Shown one piece after another: positions 60,609-64,000 of a stretch of 64,000 nt of DNA. The notes under the pieces are model-generated. The model did not search any database and was not told where the DNA came from. It saw only the letters and a program-made list of their open reading frames with translations. The DNA is from UMGS1901 sp934122115. Lineage in GTDB: Bacteria; Bacillota; Clostridia; TANB77; CAG-508. The translations under genes were made by a program, and so were the position numbers. The DNA lies in contig CAKOVU010000005.1 in the NCBI GenBank assembly GCA_934122115.1, positions 1 through 64,000 of the forward strand, given 5' to 3'. Position 1 is the first letter of the stretch. Each line of letters starts with the position of its first letter.

Positions 60609-62918
60609 TTAGTCAACTTTAAAAATCAATTTTGGGTTATTTTTATCTAATTCTACAAAAACTTTTTGTCCATATTGTAATTCTGATCTTAATAGCATAT
60701 CTGCTAATTCATCTTCAATATAGTGTTGTATAGCTCTTCTTAAAGGTCTAGCTCCATATTTTAAATCTGTTCCTTTTTCTAATAGATACTTTTTAGCTTC
60801 CTCAGATACAACTAATTGAATATTTTTATCATTTAGTACCGTTTGAGTATCAGAAAGCATTAAGCTAACTATCTGTAATAATTGTTCGTTTGTTAATGGG
60901 TTAAACGCTACTATTTCATCAATTCTATTTAAGAATTCTGGTCTGAATATGTCTTTTAAAGCGTCAAGCATTTTGTTTTTTGAAGCTTCAGAATTACCGA
61001 AACCAATTGAATTTGTATTTAAAGTAGAACCTGCATTAGATGTCATTATTATTATAGTATTTTCAAAGTTTACTACATTTCCCTGTGAATCTGTAAGCCT
61101 TCCATCATCAAGAACTTGTAATAATATATTGAATATATCTGGATGAGCTTTTTCTATTTCGTCGAAAAGTAGGATAGAATAAGGATTTCTCTTTACTTTT
61201 TCTGTTAATTGACCAGCATCATCGTAACCAACATATCCTGGAGGTGCACCGATTAATTTTGCTGTAGAGTGACTTTCCATATATTCAGACATATCGAAGC
61301 GGATGATTGAGTTTTCATTTCCAAACATTTCAAATGCTAGTGCTTTTGAAAGCTCTGTTTTTCCGACACCTGTAGGACCAACGAATATAAATGAAGGTGG
61401 TCTTTTAGTGCTTTGAAGCCCAACTCTATTTCTTCTAATTGCCCTAGCTACTGCTGATACAGCTTCATCCTGACCAATTATTCTTTTATGAAGATTACTT
61501 TCTAGGTTTATTAGCTTTTGAGTTTCTGCTTCTGTTATTTTATTAACTGGTATTTTGGTCCAGCTTTCGACAACATTTGCAATATCTTGTACAGTTAAAA
61601 CACTTGGTTTCATTTCTTTCTTAATTTTGTCTATTTGTTCCAATAAAGAACATTCTTGGCTTTTTAGCTCTGCTGCTTTTTGATAATCTTCTGTTGAATC
61701 GGCTTGTGCAGCTTCTTCTTTCTGCTCTTGAACATCTTTTAATTTATTATTCAATACTTCTAAATCATACAATTTTTTATCACTTAGATTTATTTTTGAA
61801 CAAGCCTCATCAAGGATATCAATAGCTTTATCTGGTAAAAATCTATCATGAATATATTTTTCAGACATATATACTATTTTTTCAATTATATCATTATATA
61901 TAATTACATGATGGTAGTCTTCATAATATTTCTTTATACCTTTTAAGATTAAAATAGAATCTTCAACAGTTGGCTCTTCTACTTTAATTGGCTGGAATCT
62001 TCTTTCTAAAGCTGAATCTTTTTCTATGTATTTTCTGTATTCCTTTAAAGTAGTAGTTCCGATTAATTGAATTTCACCATTTGAAAGAGATGGTTTTAAA
62101 ATGTTGGCTGCATTCATAGAATGCTCTGCATCGCCTGCTCCAATTATATTGTGTATCTCATCAATTACTAAAATTATATTGCCGGCACTTTTACATTCAT
62201 CTATCAAAGCTTTCATTCTAGCTTCAAATTGACCTCTAAACTGAGTTCCTGCAATCATAGCTGTCATATCTAGTAAATATACTTCTTTGTTTAATAATTT
62301 AGCTGGTACATTGCCATTTGCAATTCTTATTGCTAGACCTTGTGCAATAGCTGTTTTACCAACTCCAGGTTCACCAATTAAGCAAGGATTATTTTTAGAA
62401 CGCCTATTTAAAATTTGTATCATTCTTTCAATTTCTTTATCTCTGCCGATTACTAAATCAAGTTGATTATTCTTAGCTTTGTAAGTTAAATTGGTTCCGT
62501 AAGTATCTAAAAAATTTCTCTTTTTATTCTTAGATTTACTTTTTTCTTTTACTTTTTGTGTATTATTTGAAGTATTAGTATTATCGGAACCGCCAAGGTT
62601 AAATATTCCAGAGAAAATTGACCCCAAAGGAATTCCATCTGGAGAATCAATTTCAGAACTTTCATTTATAACATTATTAAGTGCTTCATCTTCATCAATA
62701 TTTCCAGATAGATTAGAAAATAAGTTTTCTAATTGAGCAGTCATATTTGAGATATCTTTATCAGATAAATTAGCTTGTTTTGCTAAAGAATCTATTGGAT
62801 TTACTCCCATTTTTGAAGCACAACTATAGCAAAGCCCTTGCAATTCAGACTTATTATCTTGCCCTTGTTTATTTATAAAAATTACTGCAGTATTTTTCTT
62901 ACATACTGAACATAACAT
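60609..62918 (-). CDS. clpE: ClpE-type AAA+ unfoldase with N-terminal zinc ribbon
   Basis: 769 residues. The zinc ribbon has C3-x2-C6 and C30-x2-C33 instead of the usual Clp N-domain. A low-complexity linker (110-135) follows. The first AAA module has Walker A GEPGVGKT (182-189), the UVR-like middle lies at about 400-435 (EDYQKAAELKSQE), and the second AAA module has GPTGVGKT (514-521). This layout is ClpE. It works with ClpP to break down proteins; the MecA-like adaptor at 8699-9325 is a possible partner. A CtsR site was not found. Confidence 0.9.
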   Translation of the reverse strand: MLCSVCKKNTAVIFINKQGQDNKSELQGLCYSCASKMGVNPIDSLAKQANLSDKDISNMTAQLENLFSNLSGNIDEDEALNNVINESSEIDSPDGIPLGSIFSGIFNLGGSDNTNTSNNTQKVKEKSKSKNKKRNFLDTYGTNLTYKAKNNQLDLVIGRDKEIERMIQILNRRSKNNPCLIGEPGVGKTAIAQGLAIRIANGNVPAKLLNKEVYLLDMTAMIAGTQFRGQFEARMKALIDECKSAGNIILVIDEIHNIIGAGDAEHSMNAANILKPSLSNGEIQLIGTTTLKEYRKYIEKDSALERRFQPIKVEEPTVEDSILILKGIKKYYEDYHHVIIYNDIIEKIVYMSEKYIHDRFLPDKAIDILDEACSKINLSDKKLYDLEVLNNKLKDVQEQKEEAAQADSTEDYQKAAELKSQECSLLEQIDKIKKEMKPSVLTVQDIANVVESWTKIPVNKITEAETQKLINLESNLHKRIIGQDEAVSAVARAIRRNRVGLQSTKRPPSFIFVGPTGVGKTELSKALAFEMFGNENSIIRFDMSEYMESHSTAKLIGAPPGYVGYDDAGQLTEKVKRNPYSILLFDEIEKAHPDIFNILLQVLDDGRLTDSQGNVVNFENTIIIMTSNAGSTLNTNSIGFGNSEASKNKMLDALKDIFRPEFLNRIDEIVAFNPLTNEQLLQIVSLMLSDTQTVLNDKNIQLVVSEEAKKYLLEKGTDLKYGARPLRRAIQHYIEDELADMLLRSELQYGQKVFVELDKNNPKLIFKVD

Positions 62919-62959
62919 AAATTTCTTACTCCTAACTTTTTGTATAAAATTACTTTTAT

Positions 62960-62988
62960 ATTCTACTATAAAATAGATAAATAGTCAA
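62960..62988 (-). promoter_or_regulatory. Promoter of clpE
   Basis: On the minus strand TTGACT (62988-62983), 17 bases, TAGAAT (62965-62960), 42 bases before the start codon. Confidence 0.65.
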
Positions 62989-63000
62989 TGAGGGGAGTTT

Positions 63001-63225
63001 GATACATTGGCTCCTGTAAGAATTGATATATTTGGCTTTAATGAGAGAATAAGTGAAAGAAATTATAAAGATGTAAAAATTTAATTGAGGATAAAAATTT
63101 GAATAAAATTGTAAATTTGCAGAATTATAATAAAATAATAAATAATGAAATAATACTTGCAATGAATAAAACGAATTGTTATAATAAAAGCAAAATAAAA
63201 AATAACATAACGTTTTATTATTTCC
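63001..63225 (+). other. AT-rich gene-free stretch with a possible gene remnant
   Basis: A coding-like frame at 63007-63084 starts with TTG after GAGGGGAG and would give about 25 residues (APVRIDIFGFNERISE...). The base pattern looks like coding DNA but it stops early. The rest shows nothing clear. Confidence 0.3.
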
Positions 63226-63430
63226 TTAAGTTATATACTTAACGAAGCTATATATCGAAAATTATATTACTAAAGTCCTTATATTTCAAGCAAAAATCGA
63301 AAAAGTAATTTTTTCATTTTTACTTAATGAAAACACTTTTGAAAAAGTGCTAAATCTTTGGAAGTTAGTTGTTTCAAAAGCTAGGACAATATTTTTTTAG
63401 AAAATTTACTTCGTTAAGTATATAACTTAA
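63226..63430. repeat. Perfect 22-bp inverted repeat enclosing 161 bp (candidate invertible promoter)
   Basis: The left arm 63226-63247 begins TTAAGTTATATACTTAA and ends CGAAG; the right arm 63409-63430 is its exact reverse complement. Each arm is partly palindromic (TTAAGT-TATAT-ACTTAA), like a recombinase crossover site. The 161 bases between hold a strong promoter on the minus strand. The element ends 59 bases before the start of a surface-protein gene. No recombinase gene is in the window. Confidence 0.75.
63261..63289 (-). promoter_or_regulatory. Promoter inside the inverted-repeat element, pointing left
   Basis: On the minus strand TTGAAA (63289-63284), 17 bases, TATAAT (63266-63261): a near-consensus sigma-A promoter. 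In this orientation it reads toward clpE. Inversion of the element would point it at the surface-protein gene. Confidence 0.75.
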
Positions 63431-63489
63431 AGAAAAGTGGAATAATAAAATAAATCCTAGAAACAAAGGAGAAAGAAAGGAGAAAATAT

Positions 63490-64000
63490 ATGGAAAAAGA
63501 AAAAAATAAAAAGTATGAGGGAGGTATAACATTAGTTGCTTTAGTAGTAACAATAGTCATATTATTAATTCTAGCAGGAGTAAGTTTGAATCTAGTAATA
63601 GGCAATGAAGGAATTTTAAAAAGAAGTAAAGAAGCAGCAGACAAATATGGAAAACAAGCAGAAAATGAGCAACAAGTATTAAATAATGTAGAAAACTGGA
63701 TGGATGAACAATTTGGCGGAATGCAGAAAGTAGCAGTAAATACAAAAGCCACAAAAAATGGAACGATAAACGGTAAAGAACCAAATATAAATAATCCAAT
63801 AATACCAAAAGGCTATACACCAATAAACGCAGGAAGTGCAACATGGGGAGATGGAAACAGTAGCCCAGCCCAAAGTTCAGTAGACAATGGATTGGTAATA
63901 AAAGATGATAATAATAATGAATGGGTGTGGATTCCAGTGGAAGCAAGTACATTATCAAGCATGTACGTAACTTCAAATGATGGAATAACAATATCAGGAG
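63490..64000 (+). CDS. Surface protein with prepilin-like N-terminus, 3'-partial
   Basis: At least 170 residues; the end lies past the window. The N-terminus KYEGGITLVALVVTIVILL is a type IV prepilin-like segment: Gly before the hydrophobic helix, but Ala where most pilins have Glu5. A charged helical neck (EGILKRSKEAADKYGKQAENEQQ) and an Asn/Ser-rich stalk follow, then NEWVWIPVEAST. WVWIP is also in the protein at the left end of the window, so the two are one family, and a C-terminal lectin-fold domain is expected beyond the edge. GGAGA and AAAGGAG sites precede ATG. No clear plus-strand promoter lies between the inverted repeat and the gene. Confidence 0.8.
   Translation, partial: MEKEKNKKYEGGITLVALVVTIVILLILAGVSLNLVIGNEGILKRSKEAADKYGKQAENEQQVLNNVENWMDEQFGGMQKVAVNTKATKNGTINGKEPNINNPIIPKGYTPINAGSATWGDGNSSPAQSSVDNGLVIKDDNNNEWVWIPVEASTLSSMYVTSNDGITISG

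Noticed and set aside
60949..61146. Plus-strand ORF opposite clpE
   Set aside because: Shadow frame of a clear AAA+ gene with no start signals.
62919..63000. CtsR operator before clpE
   Set aside because: The GGTCAAA tandem repeat typical of CtsR was not found; only one AGTCAA is present, and that is the -35 box.
63226..63430. Miniature transposon (MITE) as explanation of the inverted repeat
   Set aside because: No clear target-site duplication is seen next to the arms, and the promoter inside fits a switch better; still possible if copies occur elsewhere.

Overview
The window is strongly AT-rich, with tightly packed genes, AGGAGG-type ribosome binding sites and sigma-A promoters of the TTGACA/TATAAT type. 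It reads as chromosome of an endospore-forming member of the Clostridia (Bacillota), probably an uncultured gut lineage. Spore markers are SpoIIE, two CotF-like coat proteins, a Spo0E-like phosphatase, a BofC-like protein and a SleB-like hydrolase. The cell-shape set (mreBCD, mrdA, minC) and the str operon (rpsL-rpsG-fusA-tuf) are in normal Firmicutes form. No tRNA, rRNA, CRISPR, transposase, integrase or phage gene was seen.

Layout: 1-1.3 kb holds the end of a C-type-lectin-fold surface protein whose last part looks like a diversity-generating-retroelement variable region. 1.4-9.3 kb carries housekeeping genes: prfA, a ZIP transporter, a phosphatase, pcrA, cotF-like genes, an M23 peptidase and mecA. 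9.5-15.8 kb is DUF4321-radC-mreBCD-mrdA-minC. 15.8-18.9 kb is a minus-strand block of three small unknown proteins, a UDP-sugar pyrophosphorylase and a phosphoesterase. 18.9-22.1 kb is a long structured leader and an ABC importer. 22.3-35.4 kb carries spoIIE, a WG-repeat protein, acpS, tatD, a G5/SleB hydrolase, exoA, an AI-2E family protein, rpsU-yqeY and the yfmF/yfmH pair.

35.5-49.3 kb is a long plus-strand locus that looks like a Gram-positive type IV secretion machine: three VirB2-like pilins, a PrgI/VirB3-like protein, a VirB4 split into two genes, a VirB6/TrbL-like channel, two membrane-anchored NTF2-like proteins, a VirB1-like peptidoglycan hydrolase and an acidic soluble protein. It has no relaxase, coupling protein or integrase here, and a Spo0E-like gene stands at its head. 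49.4-60 kb has a D,D-carboxypeptidase, the str operon, an SH3/NlpC hydrolase, comEC and a BofC-like gene. 60-63 kb has pgsA and a ClpE-type ATPase on the minus strand. The window ends in a second surface protein with a prepilin-like N-terminus.

Two small elements stand out. Between dacF-like and rpsL (50.65-50.90 kb) there is a compact locus with the full layout of a par/Fst-type type I toxin-antitoxin: a 20-residue hydrophobic peptide gene, a convergent small RNA with its own promoter, a shared terminator and direct repeats that give antisense pairing over the toxin start. At 63.23-63.43 kb a perfect 22-bp inverted repeat encloses 161 bp holding a near-consensus promoter that points away from the surface-protein gene next to it. 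This is the layout of a phase-variable invertible promoter in the OFF position.
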